In this document: positions 45,792 to 59,262 of the stretch, one piece after another | Layout of the letters: each line of letters starts with the position of its first letter | Position numbering within the stretch: position 1 is the stretch's first letter | Source of the DNA: Coriaria nepalensis | Taxonomy: Eukaryota; Streptophyta; Magnoliopsida; Cucurbitales; Coriariaceae | Assembly (NCBI GenBank): GCA_027186245.1 | Contig: CP114499.1 | Location: 7,445,001 to 7,509,000 of the forward strand | Direction of reading: 5' to 3' | Length of the DNA: 64,000 bases | Position numbers and translations under genes: made by a program | The notes under the pieces: generated by a model | The model's input: only the letters and a program-made list of their open reading frames with translations | What the model was told of the DNA's origin: nothing | The model's database searches: none

Positions 45792-47399
45792 TACACATCC
45801 ATTGTAGCTATCAAGTAAATACGGTATGCGTTTTAGCTTCTGATACATCGACCTTCCCAATCTATCTTTTTAACCTGGGAATACTTTCTTATTTACTACG
45901 GACTCCAACTCTAGATTATTTTCTACTATTATCATCATTATTATTATTATTTCCTGAGGACGGTTTCATTTTCTTGTAGCTTTCTGCACGACTTACTAAT
46001 CTGAAGAGGCACTAGAGCACCCGTGAAGTGGAAAAGCCGGGCACTCTCGAGAAAACAGCTTTCATTCAAAACTATTTGTCCCGCGTTCCGATACATATCC
46101 CACTTCCACTCCAACAGAATAAGGGATAAAAGGGGATATAGCCTCAAAGTTGTAGTATACTGAGTTGTTATAGCTAGCAATGTTGTAAATACAGAGTTAA
46201 TTTGTGATCTAAATGTGGAGAGGAGGGAGGGAGGAGATAATTGGATTGGGAGCCCTGATCTTTTCATTTGTCTACTGTTCATGTAATCCTTTTATTTCTT
46301 CCTTTCTTGTTTATAACAATGGCATTGGGTGTTCCTTGTAACTTTTTAAAAGTTATTGTACTATGGTTTTTGGCCATTGTGTAATTAATATTAGGTTAAA
46401 CATGGCTGTAATTGAAACTGATTTCATTTAGCCCTCACTAGTTAAAATATTCTTTCAAACTGGTGATATGAGGATATTCTTTCAAGTTTCATCTTCAGTT
46501 TTTCTCAAGAATGTGCAGTGGATTAAAGCTATAAACTGCAATGGGCATGCATTCCTGATTATTATTTTAGGTTTCTTTTAGGAAAAGATTGAATTTTTAT
46601 TTGGCATTATTTTTTAGAAGATAATATAGATTTTAGATCTCTTATCATATTATATGTTTAGTCCTATCTAAACTAAAAAAATTCTTTCATTATATCAGAA
46701 ATAGAATTTAGTGAACCATTCTATTCTTCGTACGACAACATATGATACCTATCATCAACATTACAAACTCTAAGCAACATGTCAAAACTTAATTAGATCA
46801 CCCTGAGATTATTGTTATCTAAATGTGGAACTGATCAATCCATCTGCATTATAAGACAAGAGTTCAGGTTCACAAATATAAATAAAGATATATATATATA
46901 TATATAAAGACTTGTAATTCTATAAGAAAATTTATGTTTTTTTTTCCCTTTTACCGTGTACCCGCAACTCAACCAACTCTTCTCGCACTTGACCTCATAA
47001 ATCAGTTTACATGCTAACCAATTGTACATGGTGTCTTCAAATATAGCTACAACAATGCAAAATAATCAATCACATAACATTTCCAAAAGTGTATATATAT
47101 ATATATACATATATATATGAATTAAAAAGATGTTGTCCAGAAAAGTAAGAGGCAAGCAAACTATACGGATTGTATATGATAAATAAATAAATACATATAC
47201 ATATACATATACATATAATGAGGTAACAGTACCTTATACTGCACTTCATGTAGACGCTTAGATCTCATGAGACGAGCAACAACATAAAAGTTAATCTTGC
47301 AAGGAATGTGCAATCAATGAACTTTCTTCTTACACGAATAAGAATCAAATCCCATCAAAGCTTTCACTGATGGAGGACTAATAGCAGTGAAGATTCTTA
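45792..47399. other. SNL 3' UTR and intergenic AT-rich sequence
   Basis: A likely intron within the 3' untranslated region (donor near 45824, acceptor near 45979) follows the SIN3-like stop. Beyond about 46400 it is AT-rich with TA runs at about 46888-46906 and 47091-47118 and a CATATA repeat near 47191-47217. No gene seen. Confidence 0.45.
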
Positions 47400-50397
47400 T
47401 CATCCAGCTAGTTCACTTATAGGAGGACGGTCCATAACACTAGAAGCTAACTTTGCGTTGCTTTGTAAGACTGGGACTATATCGGGCGATTTCGGAATTT
47501 GAGCTAATAGATCAACAGTCCGTCTTAAAAGCCGAGCAAGATCTCCCTCATCCATTGCACTCTCCATCATCATTTCTCTCCAAGTACGACCAGAAGCCAT
47601 GCCTCAACCATACCAGAAAATTGGCTATCCAAACAGCACAAAACATTCACTCCATGCCTTTCTTGAAGATTCTGGAGGGTGCTTCTCTGGTCGTCCAAGA
47701 AATTTACCACATCAATTACCTTACTTGAGGGTTCATATATAAAGCTGTTATCTTTCCAGGATCGGACTTTGATCCCTTCAGAAACTAAGCTTGCAATAAC
47801 AGCAGCAAGTTCTGCGGGTTTTAAATCTAACAAGATTTTATTTCTAAGAACCATTGCAAGCCAAAGTTCATTTTCTCCACGAATTGCAGCCGCAGTTTCA
47901 CCTTATGGAAATATTAAGTGGGTATTAATATCTAGTGCCCTAATTTCATGTATGACATTGCTGATTTGTAAAAAATCTTTCCACCCAGATGGTTCAGTTT
48001 GCTCTATTCGGTTGATGAGACGTTTGGATCTCGCCCTTAACCGTCTGATCTTGTCTTGAGTGATCTTGGTCATGTCAATAATTCTCTTATACTCCTTGAG
48101 TGCCCTTCTGTCCGTGCTATCTTTTTCTTCAAACGTGCAACTTTATTTCTTTGTTCCTTGTAACGTTCTATAGATTCAAGATATGTCTGTGACATTTGTA
48201 ATAGTTCATCATCTCCTGAGAGACTATTCAAAACGGGAACATTTAAACTCCATGACCATGTCTCGAGAGATCCTTCCATGGACCATATCCCGCCAAGTTC
48301 AGAATCAGAGAGCTTATCCCACTTCATATCTTCCTTATCTAGAAGCCTTCTCATAATTTCTCGTGGCAAAGCATCACCGAGTGCCAAAGCAAGGTTAGGA
48401 AAGCAGGTTTTATAAACCGTTTGAATCCACTTCTCTGTAAAGAGGTACCAAGAATTGTCTGAACCTTTACCACATAGTACGAGGATTCAACTTCTAATGC
48501 ATCAAGGCTTGTTTCCGAATTTACCACATTTAAAGAAAAAAAATTTTCAACAGAAACGAGGTTCCTTAGCTTTGTTTCATTAAGGAGTAAATGTTCCCTA
48601 TGTAAACAGCGGGAATCGAATGTTGAACACCTTCAGGATCTTTATACTGTAAACACAGAAACGGTAATTGTCCATTTTCAAACTCTCTCAATAGAGATTT
48701 CAGAGCAGAGAGTCTCTCTGATTCCATCTTTCTTCGCAGTTCTGTCCTTACCCTTTTCTCTTCCCTTACCTCCTCCTGTAGATCTGCAACCATAACACTG
48801 CTGCTCACATAGTTTCCAAAACTTTTCTCAATTAACTTCCTAGCTTCTTCCAAAGTCCGCTTAGCTACTTGGGGATTTTTCCTCATCTTCTTCATTTATT
48901 CTATTAGTAACCTTTGCACCTGCGAGAAGATTGAGCACCATTCTATAGGAGGCAGTAAATTGTGAAACTAGAGGTTCTACTCCAGCAAACAGAAGCTTGC
49001 AGCATTCTTCAGCACCTTCAAAAGGTGTTTGAATAATCACTACATGACCTCTTTTAAAAAAACCCATGCAAAATTAAAATATGTTACAGAATTCAGGAAA
49101 TCAAACAAGATAACGAGGTAAAATATGTACTTACAATTTCTTCCCACACTGTACCCCGAGATATATCACTAAGATAATGAACTTCATCCAAAACTATCAC
49201 ATCAACATTGAAAAGTCCAGTTCCAGAAGAAGCCATCCCAACACATAACAAATATACTAAAAACATCCTCAAGGGTATCATACAAACCTAAAAGAGAGAA
49301 GCACAAAATTATAGTGACTATAAGAAGTTTAAATGTAAGTGCACCAAAGACACATTTAAGGTGATAACATGGGTGTATTTACACATGAACTATTATCATC
49401 CAGGATAGAACATAATCTATACTTCTGATACAACATGTTCCGCAAAATTTCAGAGGTCATAATTAGAATAGGAGCATCTTCAGTAACTGCAGAATCTCCT
49501 GTAAGAAGTCCAACATAGCTGTCTCCAAATGTCTCACTGAAACCACAAAATGCAGACGCATATCAGTTTCTCACTTAAAATTCCGAATGCTATCAAGTGA
49601 AACGCCCTTCACCATGCGGTCAACTCAATGACAAAGATTGAAAAAAAAAAAAATCACAAACCGAAATTCGTAAAACTTCTGATTAGACAATGCCTTAAGT
49701 GGAGTAGTGTAGAATAATCGCTTTTTCCTGGCTACTGTGGCAACAGCAGCAGCTTCTGCAAATAAAGTCTTTCCACTGCTTGTTGGCGCCGATACCACCA
49801 CCGAGGATCCTCTCAAGAATGCTTGTATAGCCAATCGTTATAGCATATGTGTATCCAGAATTATAAATATATTCTATCAGAGAGGGAAAATATGCAGAAA
49901 TGAAAAGCAAATACAGTAGTACTAAACTGACCTGAAATTTATCGATCCGGAAACTGTAAATAGAAGACAGTTCATCAACATCGACGATTTCTCCACCGAA
50001 TTCTCTGACTTCCTTGACCAGATATTCAACTCTCTGCCACTTCAGCTCCTCGCGCAGAGTAGAAGTCTCCGCCGCAGGTTCCACTGATAATTCGTCTTCC
50101 TCATCGTCGCTCTGATCAACTTCCTCCGATAGATCGGCAGAAACATCCTCATACTCTTCGGCGGCCACATCTTCGTCGTCATAGTCAGCATCGGAGAAGT
50201 GAGGTTTCAAGTGAGAAACTGACATCGGCGACTCGAAGCAGACTCTGTAACGGAGCGACTTCGGAGAGTGAGTGCGAAGATATTTGAGTGGCGGGGTGAG
50301 GTTGAAGAAAGAGAGGAGATTTGAATGTCGAAGAAGGCAAGGAGAGTAGCGCGCAGGCACTGATCCGTTGGGATAAGAAATCAGTGAGTCTGTTCAT
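47400..50397 (-). pseudogene. ISE2: Decayed ISE2 (chloroplast RNA helicase) gene with internal deletion
   Basis: A remnant of ISE2, a Ski2-like chloroplast RNA helicase that affects plasmodesmata and is essential in Arabidopsis. Kept pieces, minus strand: an acidic N-terminal part; helicase motif I (APTSSGKT, near 49785); TGDSAVTEDAPILIMTSEIL (near 49460); motif II LDEVHYLSDISRGTVWEEIV (near 49140-49190); and, only about 60 bp later, GHVVIIQTPFEGAEECCKLL from far downstream. The SAT motif and the whole second RecA domain are missing. A further segment is missing where VMVA joins DLQEEVREEKR (near 48780). Other lesions: a TAA at 47903-47905 before GETAAAIRGENELW, a one-base loss between GMVEAW and ASGRTW (near 47600), and frame changes near 48070, 48390-48560 and 48880. 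The original stop after PPISELAG is still visible at 47400. Confidence 0.9.
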
Positions 50398-51606
50398 GGC
50401 GGGAGAAATTATTTATCCATGGATTATTATTCTTCTCACTAGCGGCTGTTTATTAGTTTTAGTAAAAATTTGTTTAAATTAAGCCGTCCAAAATTCACGT
50501 GAGCTCAATTGGGCCAATTTCAACGACTGGGTAAAATTCTTCACCGGCCCAATATGGCAGGAAAAAAAAATTCAGGCTCTTTGTTATTGGGTATACATAC
50601 AATCGAAAGGCCCAGAAACAAAAATTTAGCCCAGGAACTATTGACAATGGAAACTTGCCTTGATCTGAATCACGTGCATATTGAAGCTGTCGGATGATAA
50701 AGAACGTGGGGCCCTCCCTTTCTCTCTCATCGGCACCATAAAACCTCGTGCTCCTGCACACCCTTCACATGTAGACCAACATCCACCACCGCCCGACTGT
50801 GACTCGCCGTCAGTCGGTGACTGTATACATAAGTATATGTAGTCAGAGTATCCAATGCAGTTCATACCCACTAATTATTAACCATTCCCAATTTCTGAAT
50901 CTGAGCTTTTGAATTTCAATGCCTTGTGAGTTGTGAGTGCACAGATATTCCATAGTTTTGTCCCCAATAAGCAACAAGTTGCATCACCCTTTTAACTTGA
51001 CTTGCCCTACTAGCTACCTCATTTCCATTTTTTTACTGCTGCCTAGTGCCTACTTACACGTGCAATATTTGTTTATTACTAATTTTCGTTTTAAGTTTTC
51101 TCGATATAATAAAACATATTGTATTAGATAACAGAGACATATTTGTAGATACAGATCTGATGTATTTTGAATTTATGATAATTGATGATAAGGTAAGTCA
51201 TGAAACCAGACATTCTAACTACTCTTAGTAAAGATATCTGGTCAAACTGACTACTTCTACATACGGTGGTACATTGTTAAGAAATATGGAATGAAAGATT
51301 ATGTTTAGATACATCAGTTTTTTTTTTTTTAATATATATTTTAAATGAATAAAATATATATATATATATATATATATGCATATGATATGATGATGATGTG
51401 AGCACTTGATAATCATATGGCAACAATATTGTTTTTTTTTAATTTAGAGTATGGACAGATCACATGCATGTTTTTGTTATATAAGGTTCACTTTCTGTTG
51501 GAATTTAATACATCAACTTATATTATAAGTTTCTCTCTCTATATATGTATATATATATATATATATATTATTAGGTAAATGATAACTTAGGGAGACAGAC
51601 ATGCAT

Positions 51607-51637
<31 letters not shown>

Positions 51638-54600
51638 TTTTTATTTTTTATTTTTCAAAATTATAGATTCGACCCAACTGCCATTCAATGTTCCTAGTCA
51701 TCATTTAAAAATAAAAAATAAAAAATAAATACAATAAATTTATTGTTTTTTTGAATCGAACATAGTAAGTACTGAATAGGTCAACATATAGTTTATTTGG
51801 TTTAAATAAGCAGCCAGTGGCATGCAGCAAAGCATGATTTCACACTGCCATTAATCTACATAGATCATTGCTCTTGCTTGGCCCCAAGTTTTACTGGAAA
51901 GCTAAAACTCATTCAATTTTAGACATGCATGTACTCAGAAGTCAGAACTCATACCTCATTTTTAGATAGTGAATTTAATTTTAAATGGTTTTTTACTTTT
52001 AAAAATATTATTAATAAAAAAAATATTGTTGATAGATAAAATTTTCAATAGATTTAATTCTACCACAAATCATAACTATAAATAATGTTTTATATAATAA
52101 TTCAACCATGCCTTAAAACGTCAATTGATTATATTTCGAGGCAATTAATATCCGGTATTTTGAAAGATTGCCATATTTCATAAAATTCGTGATGAATTTT
52201 ACTGATTTATCTCTATTATTTTAGAGATATGCTTTAAAAATATTTGTATATATTATAAATAAGATTTCTTTAAAATATTTTTTTAACACCATATGAGATA
52301 TAAAAAAAGTAGAATAGCGAGTCTTAACTATATTCACATATGAGGTTGTTATGTTTATGTTGAGAAATAATAAGTATAAAAATTGGAGTCAATGTTTGAA
52401 AAATATTATTTTAGAGATATTTTTAAATGAAACTTTAGGATACTATTTCTATCATTCCATTAATAAAAAATTTTTTATTGCCAAGCATGATGTCTTCTTA
52501 AAGAATGAGTTCCTATATGAAATGAATAGTGAGAATAAGATTAAACTATATAAAATTTAAGACTTACAAAATGATAATAAGATCGAAAATCATATCACTT
52601 CAAACGAAAATTAATAATAGACCGCTTTGATTGCTTGAGAAATATTAGATGAGATCTTGATCAACCACTCGGATTTAAGAATTGAATTGATGTTAAAAAA
52701 TAATTGTAACCCCACTTGAATTAAAGTTCAAGTTCCAAAACACACATAAAAAAATGACATAAATTCTAGTAAGAGTGACAGTGAGAAAGAACATGTTAAT
52801 CGCTTTTGGCATAAACAAACAACATGCAGCTGCCTTTCCGGTGAAAAAATGTCGCTCGCTGTCTGTTGCTCTACGTCTAAACTTTTGATTGATAAGTTGT
52901 CAATAATTTATATATAAGCATGGCATGCTTGTTATGTACTTGATGGTTGCGTACCCGAACCTCTATGTAAATATTAAGTACTATTTATTTATAAGTAAAT
53001 AACCATTTATCAACAAACCCATTATGTATATTGTGTATAGCTTGTTAGGTTTCAAACTTTTCTTCTTACTTACAAAAAAAAAAGTATATATATATATGAC
53101 CTGTAAATAGTGTTTGATTTCTATATGTTAATGTATCTATCTCTGAGCTCATGCTGGCATGCTAGTCTCAATACCAATACGCCACCTAGATAAAATAAAA
53201 TATAATTTATAATAAATAAATATTAAAATTAATAGAATTGGTCCATATTACCTCATATTTGATAGCTCACGTTCATCAATGATCATAAGACCTTTTTAGC
53301 TAGCACCCAATTCCAAAATACTGAAAAGGAAAGTTATTTATTTATGAATTTCTTATACATTATGATCATACACATAAGAGTTCTTATGTATCAATCTTTT
53401 CAATTTTTGTTTACCCCTTAAGGAACCTTTTAATGATGTCTTTACATAATTTACCCGTTTAATTAAAACATGTTAATACAGCACTAGTCGTGAGATTAGT
53501 AGATACGAACTTCAATTGTATCCTGGTCCTTAATTTCGGACAACACGGAAACGGAATTACGTTGTTAAGATGTTGGAATTTGTAAGGATAAAAAGTCAAA
53601 CAACAATTACGCGAACAAATTATAAGTGTTTGCATTCTAATTTAAGTTGGAGACTTAAATTAAAGTCAAATACGAATTCATATTTACAGAGTCAAAAGTG
53701 ACGTCGGCTCATAAAATAAATTATAAATTATGATACTTTATAAGGTTGAAGATTTTATTGACCGTTGTTAGTATAGTTTAAGATTATTTTGATACAATAA
53801 TTTAAAAGAAGATAATCAAAATCAATATATAGATGACAAAATACATTACTATACATTATTAAAGAGGAATGGAAGGAAAAAAAATGATGGATTTCTTGAT
53901 GCAAATGTAATTGATTGAGCATTCAAACTTCTTTTACTCACAATTTTCCTTTGGCACTTTTTTTAGCTTATTAAGAATAACTTTTTTCTTCCTCAAGCTC
54001 CTAATCTGACATGTGATAAATTTTCAATAGTTTTTCAGACTATTAGCACATATTTAGTAACTATTATCTCATAATATTAATTTAGACAATTTATCGAACA
54101 TATCGTGAGTGAACTTAATCTTCCTAGAATATTTATCAGATCGTGACGTCCGATTGAGAGAGAATTATAAGACTATAAAAAGAACTAAAAAAGAAAATAA
54201 TATTAATAATTTAAAATTTATGTTATAAAAATTAGAAAATAAATTAATAAATAATAAATTTTTTATTAATATACCGATCCAAAAATTAAAAACCAACTTT
54301 TCTAAATATAATTCAATCAATAAATCAAACGAAATTAAATTTTAATATATTAGACCGACCGAAAAATATCGGTCTATATAGTTTCTGTTGCTCACCCTCT
54401 GTTTGCATCACTCTTCAACTTCGGACATGATACCAAATCGAGAAGAAACGGAAAAAAGAAAAAGAAAAAGAAAAAAATATATATATATATTGAAAATTTA
54501 AAAGTTGAATTAGGTAAAATAAAATAAATAAATCGTTTCCGAAAGGGAGTTGCTTTATTTACTTCCTATCCACGGGGGAAGTTAATAAGACCGCGTTTGG

Positions 54601-54890
54601 TTGCAGAAAAAAGCAGAGTTGATTCTTGAAGGAAGAAGAAGAGACGAATATCAGTAACGTGTTGGCTGTTGTTTTATATATATTTTAATTAATAATTCGG
54701 AAGAAGATTCCATTTGCACAACCATACTTTGCATTTGACCCTCCAGAACAATCTCTTTCCTCCCTCTCCTCTCTCTCTCTCTTATATATTTCGCTGTACA
54801 CAACTCCAAGCAAGAGAAACACAGAGAGAGAGAGAGAGAGAGAGAGAAAAAGAGAGGGTCCTTCTTCCTGAAGCAAAGCTGAAAGCTGCA
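50398..54890. other. AT-rich intergenic region, no gene seen
   Basis: 4.5 kb without a supportable gene. It has long TA microsatellites at about 51352-51376, 51541-51569 and 51608-51633. GGTCGGTCT-type sequence near 54350-54400 followed by GCTCACCCTC looks like a common plant repeat terminus. From about 54720 it is the leader of the GATL gene. Confidence 0.5.
54823..54847 (+). repeat. (GA)n microsatellite in the GATL leader
   Basis: A GA run about 45 bp upstream of the GATL start codon, so probably transcribed. GA repeats in plant leaders can bind BPC-type factors; that is inference here. Confidence 0.8.
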
Positions 54891-56006
54891 ATGCTATCTT
54901 CCACACGAAGCGTCGCCGTATTACTAATTTCCGTCTCGCTTCTACTCCCGCCGTTTTGCCTCGGGATCCGGTCTTTCCACACAAGAGTCAAACATGGCGA
55001 CGGCGAACGGATATTCGTCGACCCGGCCCGCTTCTTCGAAGCTCCCGAATACAGAAATGGTGCGGAGTGTCCGGGTTCAAGCAATGGCGATCAAGTGGCC
55101 GTATCATCATGCGACCCCAACCTAGTTCACATAGCAATGACCTTGGACTCCGAATATCTACGTGGCTCCATCGCAGCCATTCACTCGATCCTCAAACACG
55201 CTTCCTGCCCCGAACACGTCTTCTTCCACTTTATCGCAGCCGAGTTCGACCCGTCCAGCCCCCGGATCCTCGCCCAAATAGTCCGGTCCACATTCACTTC
55301 TCTCAATTTCAAGGTCTACATCTTCCGAGAAGACACCGTGATCAATCTCATCTCGTCCTCGATCCGACAAGCGCTCGAGAATCCTTTAAATTACGCGAGG
55401 AATTATTTAGGCGATATACTCGACCCGTGTGTGAACCGGGTCATATATCTGGATTCGGATTTAATTGTAATAGACGACATTCATAAGCTCTGGAACACCA
55501 ACCTTGGTCCGGGACGGGTCATCGGGGCGCCCGAGTACTGCCACGCGAACTTCACGAAGTACTTCACCGACGAGTTCTGGTTGGACCCCGTTCTCTCCCG
55601 GGCCTTCCCCTCGCCTAACCCATGTTATTTCAACACGGGCGTGATGGTTATGGATTTGGCAAAATGGAGGGAGGGAAATTACAGAAAGAGGATAGAGAAA
55701 TGGATGGATCTGCAGAAGAAAAAGAGGATTTATTATTTAGGCTCGCTGCCTCCATTTTTGATTGTTTTTGGCGGGAACGTGGAGCCGATCGATCATAGAT
55801 GGAACCAACATGGGCTGGGCGGAGATAATGTGAAGGATAGCTGTAGATCGTTGCATCCTGGTCCGGTCAGTCTGCTTCACTGGAGTGGGAAAGGGAAACC
55901 ATGGGTGAGGCTAGATGCGAAGAAGCCTTGCATGATTGATGGGCTTTGGGAGCCGTACGATCTTTGTGATAAACGAGCTTATCGTGAGAACGGAGCCAGG
56001 GGATGA
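54891..56006 (+). CDS. GATL9: GATL-type family 8 glycosyltransferase
   Basis: Galacturonosyltransferase-like enzyme of CAZy family GT8, acting in the secretory pathway on cell-wall polysaccharides (pectin or xylan). Single exon, 371 residues, the usual GATL length. A signal peptide (about 1-25) replaces the membrane anchor found in the longer GAUT proteins. GT8 hallmarks in order: [20 protein letters not shown] (about 84-103), [25 protein letters not shown] with the DxD metal site, [26 protein letters not shown] and [11 protein letters not shown]. The start at 54891 is the first ATG giving the signal peptide; the longer open frame upstream reads through the GA repeat. The clade (GATL8/9/10) is chosen by neighbourhood (ISE2-GATL9 in Arabidopsis, from memory), so the exact number is less sure than the family. 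Confidence 0.9.
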   Translation: MLSSTRSVAVLLISVSLLLPPFCLGIRSFHTRVKHGDGERIFVDPARFFEAPEYRNGAECPGSSNGDQVAVSSCDPNLVHIAMTLDSEYLRGSIAAIHSILKHASCPEHVFFHFIAAEFDPSSPRILAQIVRSTFTSLNFKVYIFREDTVINLISSSIRQALENPLNYARNYLGDILDPCVNRVIYLDSDLIVIDDIHKLWNTNLGPGRVIGAPEYCHANFTKYFTDEFWLDPVLSRAFPSPNPCYFNTGVMVMDLAKWREGNYRKRIEKWMDLQKKKRIYYLGSLPPFLIVFGGNVEPIDHRWNQHGLGGDNVKDSCRSLHPGPVSLLHWSGKGKPWVRLDAKKPCMIDGLWEPYDLCDKRAYRENGARG

Positions 56007-57057
56007 TAGACCCCTGATTAGTCTTTCTTCATCAGCACCATCATTATTAGTTTCTTCTTCGTAGATACATTTTATTTTTTATTTTTATTTTTATTTTTGG
56101 ATTCTTTTGATCGCTGTGTACAAATTGAGAGGAAGAAGTGATTGGTTATTTCATATTTTTTATAAATATTTTTATTTATTATGATATTTAAAATTATAAT
56201 GTTTGCTATGAAAAATTAATATTTATTTGGTCAAATTTTGTGGAGTTTATAGTTGGATGCATGTAACGAGAGAATGTGGGATTGATTGGTTTTGATTAAT
56301 TCATGTTGTGGAGGAAATGAATAACAACTGCCTGTTCTTTCTCTTGTTTCTTCTGCCATTTTTAATTTTGTTTTTATTTATCCGTTAAATAATTCGAAAT
56401 ATATTTACAATATTTTTTATCTTTATAGTATAAATAGTAAAAAGTAAGATTTCATATACCATTTTCTTTTTAATTTAATTTAATTTAATTTAATTATTAT
56501 TTATTTGTTTTTTTGGCCATAAGAATTGGTCGTTATCAAAAAGATGAATTTCCCTTCTCCAATTATATTAAGCAGTTGAAGTTGAGTTTTCAGTTTTGCT
56601 GCTACTGCTTGTCAACTTCAGACACGGTTCTAAAAATCTTTTTCCTAAAGAATTTGGACATTATGGCTAGCGTCCCAGTTGAGGTTTTAGAATTTAGTGT
56701 CGTGCTCGACTGTATAAACCCTTCCAGTTCTTTCACACAAACATAACAGGGTTAACGACATGTCGGTTTATTTCCAGTACTTCTATATTTGCACTAGTAC
56801 GTGAAGTTTCAACTCTTTGGAGTCCGATTCTAAGGGTTTTAATGTGGTGTAATGGTATTGATTCCTTGAAATGGACAAATTATGATATCATAGTCTGATC
56901 GGAAAAGCATGGTGCTTCGGCGGGAGAAAGCGGATGGAACATTAGATCGGAGGTAGTGGACTAGTTTTAGTGGGTTACTATGTAAAAGCCTAAAAGGAAG
57001 ATGACAGAACAGAAATTATAAAATATGTACAAAACAAGTCTTAGAACATATGTAAAT
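56007..57057. other. GATL 3' region, no further gene seen
   Basis: AT-rich sequence with TTTAT repeats just after the GATL stop and near 56474-56500. A 77-codon frame at 56513 has no recognisable domain. Confidence 0.5.
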
Positions 57058-57742
57058 AGAGGTATCAAAATGGGCCGGGCTGACTCGGTTAAGATAAAGG
57101 CTCATAGTTGGATAAATTTCTAAAGTCATTAGGCTGGTTTAGCCCGGCTCGATATATAAATTAGGTTGAGTTTGGTCCGACAAACTTTTATTATTATTAT
57201 TTTTTTGTTTATGTTTTTATTGTAAGGTTCATTTTTTTTCTTTTTGAAGTCGGAATGTTTTTTTGACGAATTCAATATTTAATAATATATAATAAGTTTT
57301 TATTTAGCCAAAAATTTATTATTTATTTGAGATACTTTTAGACTCTTAATTATTTGATAATTAGACAAATTAATAATTTGAGATACTATTAGTTATTTGA
57401 TTATAAATTTTGATGATATAATTTGATAATTTTATTTTGATTGTTTTTTGGATCTCTTGTTAATTTGATTGTTCTCAAGACTCAAAATCTTAAATAATCT
57501 CACTTACTTTAATAATAATTTATTTGAAGAGAGTCAAGGTCATTTTAGGTTCGGTAAAATCTTATAGAACCCGACTCATTTTAAGCTCGAATGGACTCAT
57601 GATAAATTCAAAGGGTTTTACGGGTCAGATCCATACATATATTTTAAAAATGAGCTCAGCCCAATCCAATCTTACCCTAAATAATAAAAAATCCTGAAGA
57701 AGTCGGGCCAAATTGGGCCGGATGACCCATATTGATATCTCT
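57058..57742. mobile_element. Small non-autonomous Mutator-like element with target duplication
   Basis: The ends form an imperfect terminal inverted repeat: AGAGGTATCAAAATGGGCC at the left and, inverted, AGAGATATCAATATGGGTC at the right. Both sides are flanked by the identical 10-bp direct repeat ATATGTAAAT (57048-57057 and 57743-57752). A 9-11 bp duplication fits Mutator-like transposons. The 685-bp body is AT-rich with GGGCC-rich ends and encodes nothing, so it would need a transposase from elsewhere. A hAT element would make 8 bp, which fits less well. Confidence 0.7.
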
Positions 57743-57752
57743 ATATGTAAAT

Positions 57753-59262
57753 ATATAGATGTACTTCCTGCCTGCAACAACGATGGAGTTTATTATCTAA
57801 AAGTATTTCTAGCAAACAAAACGGTGTCGTTTTATTGTAATAGATAAGGATAATAGTCGTAGTTAATTTGCGTTTGGTCCTAAAAAAAAAAAAAAAAAAA
57901 AAAAGAGCAAAAGAATATAAAAGAAGAGTGGGGAGTTGTAATCTCAAGGTCTTTAACCATTCAAAGGTGGTAATTTTGAGCCGTTTGATTGGTGAATCAA
58001 GTGAGGTCGGAGAAGAAGATGAATGAGTCAAATCATCAAATTACTCTGGTAGCTTCCTCTTGCTGATTCTAGTTTGTTCGTTTCCCATTTTACCCTCTCT
58101 ATCATCATATTCTCCTTCAGCCTTTTCGCATCCAACAACTCTTCACTATGAAATCCTCTGCTCCCTCCAAACACCTGCCAACATCCCAAACTCATCATAA
58201 AACAAAATCTAATACCAATAAATACAAGCACAATACAGATCAATCTATATCAAATATATACGATATAATTCATACCGTATTAAAACTGTATCAAATCAGA
58301 CTAACCTATTTTACCACCTTTACGCGGGGGTGAAGTTTAGGGCTTCGTGGGTTCCCTAACCGGACGCCAAAAAGAAATGAGAGTAAAGACTATAGTGTTT
58401 TCACCGCTGTCAGAAGTTTCACTTCACTTTCACTGTAAATACTATTTTACTAGATTCTAAAATGACAGGACATAGACAATCTGAATATTACTATCTGAAC
58501 AGAATCTATAGAGGATTTAGGGAGCAGATCTTAATCGTGCGGCTGATAGTCAGCTTTTTATAGTATTTACTTCTTCTTTTTTTCTTTACCACTTGAAAAA
58601 TGAAAGATTTCACCGCATTGGAGCAGTAAAAAAAAAAAAAAAAAGAGTTCAAATCTGACGGATTACTGTCTGGGTTGCGATTGATTTAATTGTCCGACGT
58701 TACAACACTTCCCTACCGTCGATCAGTTCTAATCATCATCAGAACGTAACCGGCGAAGGATAAAGATAAAATATTAAAACTGACCCTCCAGCCATAAAAT
58801 CTCAATTAATGCAATTCTTAACAGGGTAATAGTACGAGCCTAAATTAGATAAAAATGGTAGATTAAATATGATTAATAAATATATTATATATATTTATTA
58901 TTTAATTAGATATTATTTTATTTTATTTTATATAATATTTATTTAATTTTAATTTTAATTTTTATATCAATTTTTTTTACCAACTAATTTATTCCATAAA
59001 ATATTTTAACTGTCTAGTAATTATTTTTCTCTTTTTAACCAGATGAGATTAACTTTTCTAAATGCATATAATGTGATTAACGATCAAATTTGAATAATTA
59101 ATAATAAAAAATCCAGTTAATATAACTAACTATCTAGATAGATGGAATTCTGTTTGCAAGTCCACCTTCACCAATAGAAGTCCGCGTTATTATAGAGTCT
59201 TCCCCAAGTCTACTTCTTCGTCTTCTCCGGCAAATCCCTATTCTAAGTTTGCTCCGTCAATC
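57753..59262. other. Intergenic region with one possible orphan exon
   Basis: On the minus strand about 58190-58028, after a plausible acceptor (GTTGGCAG), an open stretch reads VFGGSRGFHSEELLDAKRL and on to KWETNKLES. The composition looks coding, but I find no upstream ATG in phase and the frame stops soon after. It may be a gene fragment or part of a short unrecognised gene. The remainder is AT-rich with A-runs near 57883-57904 and 58627-58644. The right end holds the promoter of the next gene. Confidence 0.35.

Noticed and set aside
51340..51640. TA-rich runs considered as an origin or matrix-attachment site
   Set aside because: They are simple dinucleotide microsatellites; nothing beyond composition supports a function.
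54714..54890. Longer N-terminus for the GATL protein
   Set aside because: It would translate the GA microsatellite and bury the signal peptide. The ATG at 54891 gives normal length and signal sequence.
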